Positions 14,922 to 24,034 of a stretch of DNA of 64,000 nucleotides are shown here, one piece after another. The translations under genes and the position numbers were made by a program. Source of the DNA: a virus; IMG/VR virus record IMGVR_UViG_3300025648_000012, positions 62,001 through 126,000 of that record, one strand, 5' to 3'. The notes beneath the pieces were generated by a model that saw only the letters and a list, made by a program, of their open reading frames with translations, did no database searches and was not told the origin of the DNA. Numbering within the stretch: position 1 is the first letter of the stretch; every line of letters begins with the position of its first letter.

Positions 14922-17747
14922 ATGCCTCTAGCTCCCTTTCTTCCAAAAGACTGGAACGACCATTCTCAGCGACTCTTAGTAATTTTGGAAAATACTCCAG
15001 AAGAGTGTGCTATTCAAAATACTCTAAATACTAAAATAGTAATGAACCCTGCAATGTACCCAAAGCATGGTTTACCTGTTGCTATATTTCCTTTTTCTGA
15101 TAGGGATTACCACAATCTAAAGCCCAATGCAAAGGGTATTTTGCTTTCTAAATACCGCGCTAAATGCCTAGCTTTCATTGAAAAGTATAAACCAACACAC
15201 GTTATTTTTTCAGGCAATGATAATCCTTGGGACATTCCTTTTAACCAGTTGGGTTGGGTTTATAAGAAAAATGGAGTTAGAGTAACCACTTCTTTAGATT
15301 TAGATAAAATCTACAGCTACAAAGGAGGGGTTTATGCCAACGCAGTTGGTCTTTTTATAGACCACCTTAATACTCTACTTGGAACTTCTAATGGACGCCC
15401 CCTACAGAACATTGAACCATCTCCAGTTTACGTAGATACGTTAGAAAAATTTGAAAAACTTTTAGCTAAACTGGAAGAAAGTAGAGTGATAGCAATAGAT
15501 ACAGAAACAGCTGGATTATCTGTACACACCAACAATGCACTCTATACAGTTCAGTTTAGTGTTTCTTCAACTAAAGCATATATCGTTCCAGTAGACCATC
15601 CTACAACTCCCTTTTCTAAAGAAGACCTTAAGATAGTAAAACAAAAACTACGAAAGTTCTTTGCGAGTACTGGTAAAGAGCTTGTATTCTTTAATGGAAA
15701 ATTTGATTTGAGAATACTCCGTGTCTTTCTAAAAGTGGAGTTCATAAGGCATAAAATATGGGAAATTAGGTCTGGAGAACATGCTTTAGACGAAGGCGTA
15801 CAGCTATTAGTAAATTTTAAGCCTAAAGGAGCAAGTAAACTTTATAACCCAGGTAATTTAGCTAACACAGTATCGAGGTATGGTAACGATTTTTATTACG
15901 GATCAGCTTTCGGAAAGGATGACCGGTCTACAATAGGTCACATTGCTTGTGATAATCCAGATTTCTTAAAGTATGCAGCAATGGATGTTCAAACAATTTT
16001 TGGTGTTAGAGACTGCCAGCTACAAAGAGCAGAAAAACAAGGTAGGTTAAATTCTTTTAGAAAACACATGCTTTACCAGATGGGACCTACTGAACACCAA
16101 CTATCACTGCTTGAGCAAAATGGGTCTTTAGTTTCAATTCCAAAAATTAAAGAATTAGTCTCTAAAAAATCTCCTATAATTAAAATTATTGAGGAATCAA
16201 CTTTAGAACTTTCAATGTACCCCCAAGTAATACAGGCTAACAAGTTAGTTGCTCAAAAATCATCAACTGCAAACCCCTTATTTGGTACACCCTGGGTGTT
16301 TTCTTGGACAAAAGGAGACCATCTAAAAACATTATTTTTTGAAGTCTTGCAGCTTGCACCCTTATCAAAGACTAAGTCGGGTAAAGACGCTATTGACAAA
16401 GAATTTATTGCGTTTTACAAAGATAGGTCTTTTATTGTAGATTTGTATGGTCAATTAGCAGAAGCTAGAACAGTTGCAAGAACTTTCCTAACAGGAGTTT
16501 TGCAGAGGTTAGAATTATCAGAAGATAAAGATTCAAAAATGCGTTCAAGATTTGATGTATTCAATGTTGATACAGGACGCTTAGGTTCTGCTGACCCAAA
16601 CCAGCAGAATTTTCCTTCTCGTGGTAAGTTAGCAAAACTGGTTAAGTCTATATTCATAAGTGCTGAATCTCATATTTTAATCAAGTACGATTATTCAGCA
16701 CATGAAGTTAGATGCTGGGCAATAGCAGCAAACGACGAGGTACTCGGCTCCGTATTTGAAACAGGAAGACAGCTCCGTAGAAAGTTAATTAAAAATCCAA
16801 CAGAAGAAATACGGCAGGAAATAAAGAAAAAAGGTGACTTGCATATTCTTAATGTAAAGAGGTTTTTCAATAAATGGGTGGAAAAATCTGATCCATTGCG
16901 AGAAGCAGTTAAATCGGTTATATTTGGAGCAATCTACTTAATGACAGCAAGAACTCTTGGTAGAAATACGAAAAAACCTGAGATTGTTGAAATACAAGCG
17001 TTAATGCGAAAAGCTCGAGATGAAAAACAACCCATTGAACCGTACATGGAAAGACTTGAGGAGCTTTTAGAAGAGGATAGAACCGAGTATGCAAATAACA
17101 TTCTTAATAAACTATTTTCTGCATTTAAGAAATCTTCAAAATGGTTAGATTCCGTTACAAGAAGTGCCGCAAAAAAGCAACAAGCAGAGTCTCCAATAGG
17201 CCGAGTTAGGCATCTTTGGGCTACTCTTTTTGAAGATAAAAGTCTAACTGCTAAACAAATAAGAAGAGGAGCAAATGCTCCAATTCAGGGTTTTGGCTCT
17301 GAAATAGGTGTAGTTTCTTCCTACTTAATATGCAATACGTGGAATAAACTCTTTCCCAAAGTAAATGTTGAGTTTAGCAGAATAATCCACGATGCGTCTT
17401 ATTTCCATGTTCCAATAGAATACTCTGTAGAGTTTATTCATGTTATGTCATACATGGCAACTACTGGAGTTGCAGATTACTATGAAAGGCATTTTGGACT
17501 AAAAATGGTAGTCAATCCTGAGATAGAAATTGAGCTTGGAGTTTCCGATGACAAGTTTGAAAAATGGAATTGGGAACTGCCGTCTTTGGTTTCTTTAATG
17601 GAAAAAACACTAAAAGACAAGGGGGAAACCCACAGTCTAAAGCACATATTTAGATCTTGGAAGAATAACTCAATGAAAAATTTTCCACTATTGAATGTAG
17701 AGTTATCCAAGGAATTGAGAACTGAATACCAAAAACTTAGAGCATAA
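14922..17747 (+). CDS. DNA polymerase, family A (PolA-like)
   Basis: Replicative or repair DNA polymerase of 941 residues. An N-terminal domain of about 180 residues is unassigned. A 3'-5' exonuclease domain starts with IDTETAG (about 192). The polymerase domain has the TGRLGSADPNQQNFP region (about 550), motif A KYDYSAHEVR (about 590), motif B with R..K...FGAIY (about 660), NAPIQGFGSEIG, and motif C IIHDAS (about 823). Motif A departs from the usual DYSQIELR, and motif C has alanine where family A polymerases usually have glutamate after the catalytic aspartate. AGAAGGAATTTTTC precedes the ATG. It is likely the phage replicase together with the downstream clamp, helicase and primase. Confidence 0.93.
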   Translation: MPLAPFLPKDWNDHSQRLLVILENTPEECAIQNTLNTKIVMNPAMYPKHGLPVAIFPFSDRDYHNLKPNAKGILLSKYRAKCLAFIEKYKPTHVIFSGNDNPWDIPFNQLGWVYKKNGVRVTTSLDLDKIYSYKGGVYANAVGLFIDHLNTLLGTSNGRPLQNIEPSPVYVDTLEKFEKLLAKLEESRVIAIDTETAGLSVHTNNALYTVQFSVSSTKAYIVPVDHPTTPFSKEDLKIVKQKLRKFFASTGKELVFFNGKFDLRILRVFLKVEFIRHKIWEIRSGEHALDEGVQLLVNFKPKGASKLYNPGNLANTVSRYGNDFYYGSAFGKDDRSTIGHIACDNPDFLKYAAMDVQTIFGVRDCQLQRAEKQGRLNSFRKHMLYQMGPTEHQLSLLEQNGSLVSIPKIKELVSKKSPIIKIIEESTLELSMYPQVIQANKLVAQKSSTANPLFGTPWVFSWTKGDHLKTLFFEVLQLAPLSKTKSGKDAIDKEFIAFYKDRSFIVDLYGQLAEARTVARTFLTGVLQRLELSEDKDSKMRSRFDVFNVDTGRLGSADPNQQNFPSRGKLAKLVKSIFISAESHILIKYDYSAHEVRCWAIAANDEVLGSVFETGRQLRRKLIKNPTEEIRQEIKKKGDLHILNVKRFFNKWVEKSDPLREAVKSVIFGAIYLMTARTLGRNTKKPEIVEIQALMRKARDEKQPIEPYMERLEELLEEDRTEYANNILNKLFSAFKKSSKWLDSVTRSAAKKQQAESPIGRVRHLWATLFEDKSLTAKQIRRGANAPIQGFGSEIGVVSSYLICNTWNKLFPKVNVEFSRIIHDASYFHVPIEYSVEFIHVMSYMATTGVADYYERHFGLKMVVNPEIEIELGVSDDKFEKWNWELPSLVSLMEKTLKDKGETHSLKHIFRSWKNNSMKNFPLLNVELSKELRTEYQKLRA

Positions 17748-17750
17748 ACT

Positions 17751-18128
17751 ATGGTTGAAAGAAGAATCCAATACCTAACAGGTTTAGAATCGCTAATTAC
17801 TTTTGAAGATCCTCCTGGAACTTCACACATCTTTCTAATTGAAGCCTACCCTCTAAAGTTTAATATGTTTTGGGTAAGACTAGTAGAGTTAGAAAGGTTA
17901 GAAAAATCTAGAGCAATGAAATCGTATTTAAGAGAATGTTGGTCTAACCGCATTTACTGTTCTTCTATTTTAAGTTTTATGCCAGCATTAGTATTATCAG
18001 TAGCAGAAAGAGTGGATTTAAGTAATCCAGAATTACTTCACCTAAATTTTGGCGGCTCTCTACTCAATGAGTATCCCAAGTTAAATTTAGAACAGTTAAC
18101 GGGCAACCCAAACACTGTAGTTCATTAG
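17751..18128 (+). CDS. Hypothetical protein
   Basis: 125-residue protein starting three bases after the polymerase stop. It contains a helical, arginine-rich centre and a hydrophobic stretch (ILSFMPALVLSVAE) too polar at its edges to be a clear membrane segment. No family recognised. Confidence 0.55.
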   Translation: MVERRIQYLTGLESLITFEDPPGTSHIFLIEAYPLKFNMFWVRLVELERLEKSRAMKSYLRECWSNRIYCSSILSFMPALVLSVAERVDLSNPELLHLNFGGSLLNEYPKLNLEQLTGNPNTVVH

Positions 18129-18137
18129 GAGATTTTA

Positions 18138-18812
18138 ATGACACTTCAAACACTAATACCTTGTTTAACTCCTCAAGGAATACTCTTAGGAGCTTTTTTA
18201 ATTACTCCAACAGATTTAACTAATGTTGGAGTTTTTAATTTTTCAGAAGGGTCAGTTTCACTAACTTGGATTACATATCCAGTGGATGCAACAAACCCTT
18301 CGGGACTTAGATCCTTTTACGCCTATGTTACAAATAACCCTTCGCAATTACCAGGATTTTCTTCTTTTGTCCCTGCGGATATAACCAACTATCAGAGATG
18401 GAATGCTCCTCAAGTGGGAGGTGGGTTATCATCTCAACAAAACAATCTTCTTGAAGTTATACGGGGTGGCTTTTACTCCAATAGGAATTTGTTAGTAGTA
18501 CCCTCGTCAAGCGGAACTACGCCTACTCAACCCAATACTTGGGAAATAACTTTAGCTGCTTCTTCATTAGAAGGAATTACATTTGTTGACTTTGATTGGA
18601 CACTTTTAATTGCTGGAACTTCCATACTTCCAACCTCAAATCCGACTGGTATGAAAGCTATAGTTGTAGGTACATCCAATCAAAACAACTTGTTCAATAC
18701 GGTAAGAATACTGCTTCTTACGAGCCCTACTCCTGGTACATATAGCTTTGGATTTTTAGTAACCCAGGTTAGCGGAACTGTAACTGCAACTCTTAATTTA
18801 ATCATTGACTAG
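18138..18812 (+). CDS. Beta-rich, Ser/Thr-rich protein, possibly a virion surface protein
   Basis: 224-residue protein with very few charged residues, many Ser/Thr/Asn/Pro and repeated beta-strand patterns. The C-terminus (PGTYSFGFLVTQVSGTVTATLNLIID) resembles the last strands of an Ig-like or decoration-protein domain. Composition is unlike the charged replication proteins around it and like the tail proteins at the far end of the window. TAGGAGATTTTA precedes the ATG. Function unknown. Confidence 0.55.
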   Translation: MTLQTLIPCLTPQGILLGAFLITPTDLTNVGVFNFSEGSVSLTWITYPVDATNPSGLRSFYAYVTNNPSQLPGFSSFVPADITNYQRWNAPQVGGGLSSQQNNLLEVIRGGFYSNRNLLVVPSSSGTTPTQPNTWEITLAASSLEGITFVDFDWTLLIAGTSILPTSNPTGMKAIVVGTSNQNNLFNTVRILLLTSPTPGTYSFGFLVTQVSGTVTATLNLIID

Positions 18813-18826
18813 CTTACAATTAAAAA

Positions 18827-19186
18827 ATGAAAATTTACATCTCAGGTCCTATGACAGGTATAGAAGACCTTAATTTTCCAGCCTTTCATTTTGCAGAAAA
18901 GGTACTAAAATCTGTTGCTCAGCAATTTAGCACTCATATAGAAGTAGAAAACCCTGCCAGTTGGGGGTTGCCAGCCGAACCCTATGAGGATTGCATAAAA
19001 TTTGCTATTACTAAACTTATGGACAACTGTAAATATGTAATTGCATTAGAAGGCTGGGAAAACTCTAAAGGGGCTAACGCAGAAATAGCAGTGGCTATAG
19101 CCCTTGGAATTCCTGTTCTATCTTTAGAGGACGTAACCTCAATTTTTGGAGAAAAGAATGAACAAACCCCAAATGAGTCTATCTGA
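18827..19186 (+). CDS. DUF4406 / nucleoside deoxyribosyltransferase-like protein
   Basis: 119-residue protein starting MKIYISGPMTG, with NFPAFHFAEKVL, an ENPASWG segment, and ALEGWENSKGANAEIAVAIALGIPV. These match the DUF4406 family, related to nucleoside 2-deoxyribosyltransferases and common in phages. A nucleotide-salvage or nucleotide-hydrolysing role is plausible beside thyX. The C-terminal 10 residues overlap the next gene. Confidence 0.8.
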   Translation: MKIYISGPMTGIEDLNFPAFHFAEKVLKSVAQQFSTHIEVENPASWGLPAEPYEDCIKFAITKLMDNCKYVIALEGWENSKGANAEIAVAIALGIPVLSLEDVTSIFGEKNEQTPNESI

Positions 19187-19562
19187 CGTAATCACTGAAC
19201 TTGAACTATCCTATAAGCAGGCACTTAGTAATCACGAACCCTATCTAAGGATAAGCTTTAGTGGGTTATTAAACACTTTAATACATCTTTATAACCAAAA
19301 AACACAACTAGAGAGGGAAAATGCACTTGGAGGGAGTGCAGAACCTTTTATCTGGAAACCTATAGAAACTGCTCCTAAAGATGGAACTACCATACTTGGT
19401 GCGATTATCATTAGATGTACCCGCAAAGAAATTTCTTATATGTTTGCTGGAGCAGTAAATTACTTGGAAGGAGAGTGGTGCAGTGAGTATAGAGTTTCTA
19501 GAAAGAGCACTCATAATTTAACTCATTGGATGACCCTTCCAAAAACACTTGAAGGAGAATAG
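19158..19562 (+). CDS. DUF551-like protein
   Basis: 134-residue protein. The N-terminal half is helical. The C-terminal half has the DUF551 pattern: WKPIETAPKDGTTIL, a beta-rich middle with GEWCSEY, and a closing HWMTLPK. The family is widespread in phages with no assigned biochemical role. ATG 19158 is chosen because GGAGAAAAG precedes it; an in-frame TTG lies at 19146. It overlaps the upstream gene. Confidence 0.75.
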   Translation: MNKPQMSLSDVITELELSYKQALSNHEPYLRISFSGLLNTLIHLYNQKTQLERENALGGSAEPFIWKPIETAPKDGTTILGAIIIRCTRKEISYMFAGAVNYLEGEWCSEYRVSRKSTHNLTHWMTLPKTLEGE

Positions 19563-19563
19563 A

Positions 19564-20352
19564 ATGGAGAATAGTTTTGAAGTTTTAGGGAAAGGTTACG
19601 TAAAACTCATTGAACATTGGGGTTCAGACGAGAGAATAATTGAAGCTGCTAGAATGTCTACTTCAAAGGGGTTTAATGGGTGGGGCGAACCTTGTAAGAA
19701 TTGTGAAGGTAAAGGAAACTATTATATTGAACTTGTTTTAACACATTGCAAGGAATGTGATGGACAGGGGCATATTACTGGAGATGAAAAGCTACTCAAA
19801 TTTCTATACACTAACAACCACTCGACCCCCTTTGAGATGGCAGGTTTAATCATTGAAGTTAAAGCCCCTATCTTTGTATTTAGAGAATGGCATAGGCATA
19901 GGACACAGAGTTACAACGAAATGTCGGCTAGGTATATTCCATTACCCAATGAAAACTACACTCCAACTCTTACTAGATTAATTTTAGGGTCTAAATTTAC
20001 AGCAAATAAGCAAGCTACAGGTACAGCGGAAATAAACATTGCAAAGGCGGATCTTTGGCTATCTGAATTGGCAGCTTTGTATGCTTACGCTCAAGAAGTC
20101 TATGAGAAGGGACTGGAAGCTGGAGTTCCTAAAGAATTAGCAAGACTTTCTGTACCCGTTGCTAGGTTTAGTAGAATGCGCGCATCGGCTAATCTTCTAA
20201 ATTGGCTAAAATTCTTAACATTAAGAATGGATAGCAAAGCTCAATGGGAAATTAGAGAATACGCAAAAGCGGTTGGAAATTTAATTTCTCAGAAATTTCC
20301 AAAAACTTGGGAGCTTTTTGTAGAACATACGTTAAGGAGTGAGCAACAATGA
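19564..20352 (+). CDS. thyX: Flavin-dependent thymidylate synthase (ThyX)
   Basis: 262-residue ThyX, which makes dTMP from dUMP using methylenetetrahydrofolate, FAD and NADPH. The signature RHRTQSYNEMSARY (RHRxxSxNExSxRY) is intact, preceded by HSTPFEMAGLIIEVKAPIFVFREW. A zinc-ribbon-like insert with CKNCEGKG and CKECDGQG (about residues 43-68) lies between ARMSTSKG and the LLKFLYTNNHSTPFE segment. The C-terminal LNWLKFLTLRMDSKAQWEIREYA is typical of the family. ATG 19564 has GGAGAATAGA upstream. Its stop overlaps the next start by four bases. It works with the phage dUTPase (44434) in thymidine supply. Confidence 0.96.
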   Translation: MENSFEVLGKGYVKLIEHWGSDERIIEAARMSTSKGFNGWGEPCKNCEGKGNYYIELVLTHCKECDGQGHITGDEKLLKFLYTNNHSTPFEMAGLIIEVKAPIFVFREWHRHRTQSYNEMSARYIPLPNENYTPTLTRLILGSKFTANKQATGTAEINIAKADLWLSELAALYAYAQEVYEKGLEAGVPKELARLSVPVARFSRMRASANLLNWLKFLTLRMDSKAQWEIREYAKAVGNLISQKFPKTWELFVEHTLRSEQQ

Positions 20353-20633
20353 AACAAGATCCTAAGGTTTTATCTTCGTATAAGAGCATGGAAAATGAAG
20401 TAATGAACTTTTTCTTCGACCCTTCCAGAAATTCAAGTACAGTATTGCATGGACTTAATGCTTTGCAGTCTAAGATAGATAGTTTGATTTTAATTCTGGA
20501 AAAAGAAGTTGCTAATGAACAGGACATTGCTCAAGAAAAGGAAAACGCCTCAAGTGAAGAAAACTCGTCTTATTTGGATGCTTATGGAATTGGAAAAATA
20601 CTAAAAAACTCTTTTTTAGGAAGGAGAACTTAA
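20349..20633 (+). CDS. Small hypothetical protein
   Basis: 94-residue protein, mainly helical, with an acidic middle (EKEVANEQDIAQEKENASSEEN). Coupled to thyX by an ATGA overlap and to the next gene by a TAATG overlap. No family recognised. Confidence 0.55.
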   Translation: MKQDPKVLSSYKSMENEVMNFFFDPSRNSSTVLHGLNALQSKIDSLILILEKEVANEQDIAQEKENASSEENSSYLDAYGIGKILKNSFLGRRT

Positions 20634-20857
20634 TGTTTCCTTTTAGTAGGAGAAACCTGGTGTTTCCTGCAATTATGACTAATCCTAAAGTTTGCATTCC
20701 TTTAAGTAGTCCAGTAGTAATTACTGGAGAGGTACTAAACCAAGGATTGCACTTTGATGAAGTGATTGTTAGAAACGGCAAAATCAAAAGCAAGTTAAAT
20801 GGATTAAAGGGCAAGCCCCTTAACGGAAAGTTTAAGGTAATTTTAATTCCTGAGTGA
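20633..20857 (+). CDS. Small hypothetical protein
   Basis: 74-residue basic, beta-prone protein with a SSPVVITGEVLNQGLHFDEVIVRNGKIKSKLNGLKGKP core. GGAAGGAGAACTTA provides the ribosome binding site. Function unknown. Confidence 0.5.
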   Translation: MFPFSRRNLVFPAIMTNPKVCIPLSSPVVITGEVLNQGLHFDEVIVRNGKIKSKLNGLKGKPLNGKFKVILIPE

Positions 20858-20863
20858 GCTAAA

Positions 20864-21358
20864 ATGGAAACTAATCAAAGTAAAAAGATCCTTTTATCCG
20901 AATCTACTTTTTTAGATATTGTAAAAGGATTGGCAAAAAAGATTCGGGAATCTGAAGAGTATTCTGTTTCTACGCTTAAATACATTGTTGCACCAAGCCG
21001 AGGAGGGTTAATTCCTGCGGTTCATCTGTCTCATTTGCTCAATCTCCCTTTAATTGTTTTAGAAAAACACGAGTTAACCTCCCTTAAATCTAAGGTAGAA
21101 TTTAGGTACAGTTTAGACAATGATGAAGCGGAGCAGTTTGAAAACATTAAAATTATTCTAGTAGAAGATATTTCTGATACAGGTAAAACCTTTCAGACCA
21201 TGCTTAGCGGGCTGAACTCTACAAAAAACGTAATAACAGCTAGCCTTGTTTGTAGAGGCACTACCTCATTTTCCCCTGACTTTTTCGGTAATTACTACAT
21301 AGGTAACTCTTGGGTAGTATTTCCTTGGGAGCACAAACCCATAATCAATAAAAAATGA
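20864..21358 (+). CDS. Phosphoribosyltransferase
   Basis: 164-residue type I phosphoribosyltransferase. The PRPP-binding loop is seen as IILVEDISDTGKTFQTM (about residues 103-120). An upstream IVAPSRGGLIPAVHLSHLL supplies the flexible catalytic region typical of purine/xanthine-type enzymes. Likely role: salvage of a purine base, or glycosidic exchange using PRPP. A link to 7-deazaguanine metabolism encoded 11 kb downstream is conceivable but not shown. Overlaps the next gene by four bases. Confidence 0.85.
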   Translation: METNQSKKILLSESTFLDIVKGLAKKIRESEEYSVSTLKYIVAPSRGGLIPAVHLSHLLNLPLIVLEKHELTSLKSKVEFRYSLDNDEAEQFENIKIILVEDISDTGKTFQTMLSGLNSTKNVITASLVCRGTTSFSPDFFGNYYIGNSWVVFPWEHKPIINKK

Positions 21359-23403
21359 TTAACATTAAGAAATTTGGCGTTTCTGGAGTATTGTTTAATA
21401 AGCAAAAGCTAAAGGTTGAGCCAGGAGTAACTTACATATATGGCAAGTCTACTCAAGAAAATGGCAATGGAAATGCAGTAGGTAAATCTCTGTTTGCAAC
21501 CTCTATAGCTGAAATTCTGTACGATACTCCAATAGTCGGTACTCGCCAAGACAAGTCTACTGCTACGTATTTGCTCGAATTTGATTCTCACAGAGTAGTT
21601 TCTAAAAATAAAAAACTCTCCGTTACTGAAAATGGAAAGGCAATAAAATTTAGAACAAAACAACTAGCTTCAGAATGGCTTAAGAAGCATTTTCCAGTTT
21701 CCGAAGAAGAGTACAGAACATACTGTTTCTTAGATTCAATAACTCCACATCCTTTAGTTAGAGGAACTTCTTCACAGCGCAAGGAGTTCTTTACTAACTT
21801 CTTTAGAATATCCTCAATAGATACCGCCCGTCGAGAAGTAAATTCTAAGCTAAACTACTTAAAAGTAGAAAGAGCAAAACTAAATGAGGTTGTAGCTCAA
21901 CTAAAGGAATGTAGTACTCTGTCTAAACAAGAGTTTATCTCAAAACAATCTAGATATAAACACTTGCAAGAGGAGCTTGAAAAACTCTCAAAAAGCTACG
22001 AAGAGTACCAAAAAGCAACTCGAAATAATGAACTAAGAGCGTTGTATAGAAGCGACTTAGAAATAGCTGGAAATCTTTCCTACAAACGGTTAGAAAAACT
22101 AGAATTACTACTAACACAAAGACAAAGTACAAATGATAAAGCGAAGGAATACTCGCAATATCTCAAAAGAAAAGAAAACTTTGAAGAGTTGGCTAAAGGG
22201 ATAGACTTCTCTGTACCAATTGAAGAACTAGTCAAAGCCAACGATAAATACCAAAGACTTTTAGGCAAGTTGGTGGAACCAACAAAACCAAAGAAAGTAA
22301 CTTTGCTAAAAAAGGTGGAATTTTCTCAAGAACAGCTAGATGCCCTATCAATAGTTAATCAAAAAATAGCGTATGCAACTAAATTTTCTAAGGGCAAGTG
22401 CTTTGCTTGCGGTCAACCTGTAAAAGTAGAAGATTTGAGTAAGCTGCAAGAAAAAAAGAATGAGTTAACAAAGCTAAAACAGCAATCTGAAGACTATAAG
22501 AATTCAGTAGCTGAGTATAAGCTTTATAAAGAAAAAATAGTACTGTATAGAGAAGAGGTAGAGCAGTTTAGAAAAAACGAGGAAGAGTTGAAAAGACTAA
22601 AACCCTTTGTTAGGCTCTACAATGCCAGAATAGAACTAGAAGAACCTAAACACGTAAAAAAGGTTAATTCTGTACCCACTAAAAAATTAGAAAAGTGCAT
22701 TGCGGCTTTGAAAAGATGCTTACCTAATAAAGATATTTTAGATCTTCCAGAAAGTAAAGTTGTAGAGTTTAATATGGAAGCTTTACTAAAATTACAAGAA
22801 GAATTTGCTCAGTTACGGGTCGAGCTTAAAGCTAACAAACTCAATAGGGAGAAAAGGATCACTCTGCTTGAGAGGAAAGACAAATTAGAAACTATTCTTA
22901 AAAATGAAAAAGCTCTTCAGTTGCTCTCAAAAGCGTATTCTGATAAGGAATTAAAACACCTTATAGTTAAGTCAATTTCTGAAAAATTAGTTGAGCTTGT
23001 TAACTTTTACAGTAAAGCAGTTCTTCCCTCCTCTACTTTTGATATTAAGTGGGGTACGCAACTTTCTATTTTGGCTACACGTAAATCTGGAACCACAGAT
23101 GTTAGAAAGTTATCCGCAGCAGAAGCTAAGCTGTTTACTTTAGCTTTAGTATTGGCATTACTGCACTTTGTTCCTTTACATAAGAGGTGCAACTTGCTAA
23201 TACTTGATGAGCCTTGCTCTTCATTTTCTCCTCATACTCGAGAAAAATTTTATTCATTTTTACCAATTTTACTAACTATTATACCCTCTATAATCGTGGT
23301 TACTCCAGACCCAGATGAAAGAATGCCTGGGGCTAGGGAATACACCATAGTAAGAAATAAAAAGGAGTCTAAACTTGTCTCGGGACACCCAACTGAAGCG
23401 TAA
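21355..23403 (+). CDS. SbcC/Rad50-like recombination ATPase (T4 gp46-like)
   Basis: 682-residue SMC-type ATPase. Walker A is GNGNAVGKS (residues 37-45). Two long coiled coils flank a zinc-hook-like CFACG (Cys349 and Cys352). The ABC signature KLSAAEAKL is near residue 585, and Walker B LILDEPCSSF near 617. This is the architecture of SbcC/Rad50/gp46, which processes DNA ends for recombination-dependent replication. The usual nuclease partner (SbcD/Mre11/gp47) is not seen in this window. The following gene overlaps by 29 bases. Confidence 0.88.
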   Translation: MINIKKFGVSGVLFNKQKLKVEPGVTYIYGKSTQENGNGNAVGKSLFATSIAEILYDTPIVGTRQDKSTATYLLEFDSHRVVSKNKKLSVTENGKAIKFRTKQLASEWLKKHFPVSEEEYRTYCFLDSITPHPLVRGTSSQRKEFFTNFFRISSIDTARREVNSKLNYLKVERAKLNEVVAQLKECSTLSKQEFISKQSRYKHLQEELEKLSKSYEEYQKATRNNELRALYRSDLEIAGNLSYKRLEKLELLLTQRQSTNDKAKEYSQYLKRKENFEELAKGIDFSVPIEELVKANDKYQRLLGKLVEPTKPKKVTLLKKVEFSQEQLDALSIVNQKIAYATKFSKGKCFACGQPVKVEDLSKLQEKKNELTKLKQQSEDYKNSVAEYKLYKEKIVLYREEVEQFRKNEEELKRLKPFVRLYNARIELEEPKHVKKVNSVPTKKLEKCIAALKRCLPNKDILDLPESKVVEFNMEALLKLQEEFAQLRVELKANKLNREKRITLLERKDKLETILKNEKALQLLSKAYSDKELKHLIVKSISEKLVELVNFYSKAVLPSSTFDIKWGTQLSILATRKSGTTDVRKLSAAEAKLFTLALVLALLHFVPLHKRCNLLILDEPCSSFSPHTREKFYSFLPILLTIIPSIIVVTPDPDERMPGAREYTIVRNKKESKLVSGHPTEA

Positions 23404-24034
23404 TCTTTACGCAACAAATTACTGGGCTCCACTTGATGTGCACGTTTATTTACGAAGGCACAAAATAGGGCACACTTTTGATAAAAAAATGTTCGGAGTA
23501 CCTACTCTTGAATTACTAACCGACCTTCGTGGAGTTGACTCTCTTCTTCCTAAAATCTTCTTTGGAGCAACAAGTTCCATTCTATCCTATGGAATACCTT
23601 GCCTTGACTATACTCGTGGAATGAAGGTCTGTATTGATTACGTCCTTAAAACTCCAAACTCAATAACTGTAAATAGAGGTTACAAGACGGTTATGGAGTA
23701 TGTTAATAGTTGTTGTTATTCGTCTGCCTTATCAGAAGCAGAAACTGTAATTTTATCCATAAAGGATACTTCATTTAGAAAAAGGATTAGCCTAGAACTA
23801 ATGAAGTACTTAAAAGGGGAATTGACTGTAGTAAAATTACAAACTATTTGTGGCTTACATGAATATAGTAATGAACTATTGAGTGTTCTACCCAAACTAG
23901 ATACTTTAAGGTTAGCAATTCAACATTCTAAGATTTCATCTGTTAAGGAAGCTTCCTCTAAATTTAGAGTGTCTGAGTTTGATATAAATTTTGTATTAGC
24001 GGAGAGAAAAAATGAGCATGAAGTTTCGGTTTGA
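23375..24034 (+). CDS. Hypothetical protein, TTG start
   Basis: 219-residue protein of unknown function. TTG 23375 has a good AAAGGAG site eight bases upstream and is inside the end of the SbcC-like gene. The C-terminal third is helical, with a possible helix-turn-helix (SSVKEASSKFRVSEFDINFVLAE). Position between recombination ATPase and sliding clamp suggests a replication or recombination accessory. Confidence 0.6.
   Translation: MSRDTQLKRNLYATNYWAPLDVHVYLRRHKIGHTFDKKMFGVPTLELLTDLRGVDSLLPKIFFGATSSILSYGIPCLDYTRGMKVCIDYVLKTPNSITVNRGYKTVMEYVNSCCYSSALSEAETVILSIKDTSFRKRISLELMKYLKGELTVVKLQTICGLHEYSNELLSVLPKLDTLRLAIQHSKISSVKEASSKFRVSEFDINFVLAERKNEHEVSV

Noticed and set aside
20864-21358. Phosphoribosyltransferase as a member of the deazaguanine cluster
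   Set aside because: It lies more than 10 kb away in the nucleotide/recombination block; a generic salvage role is more economical.
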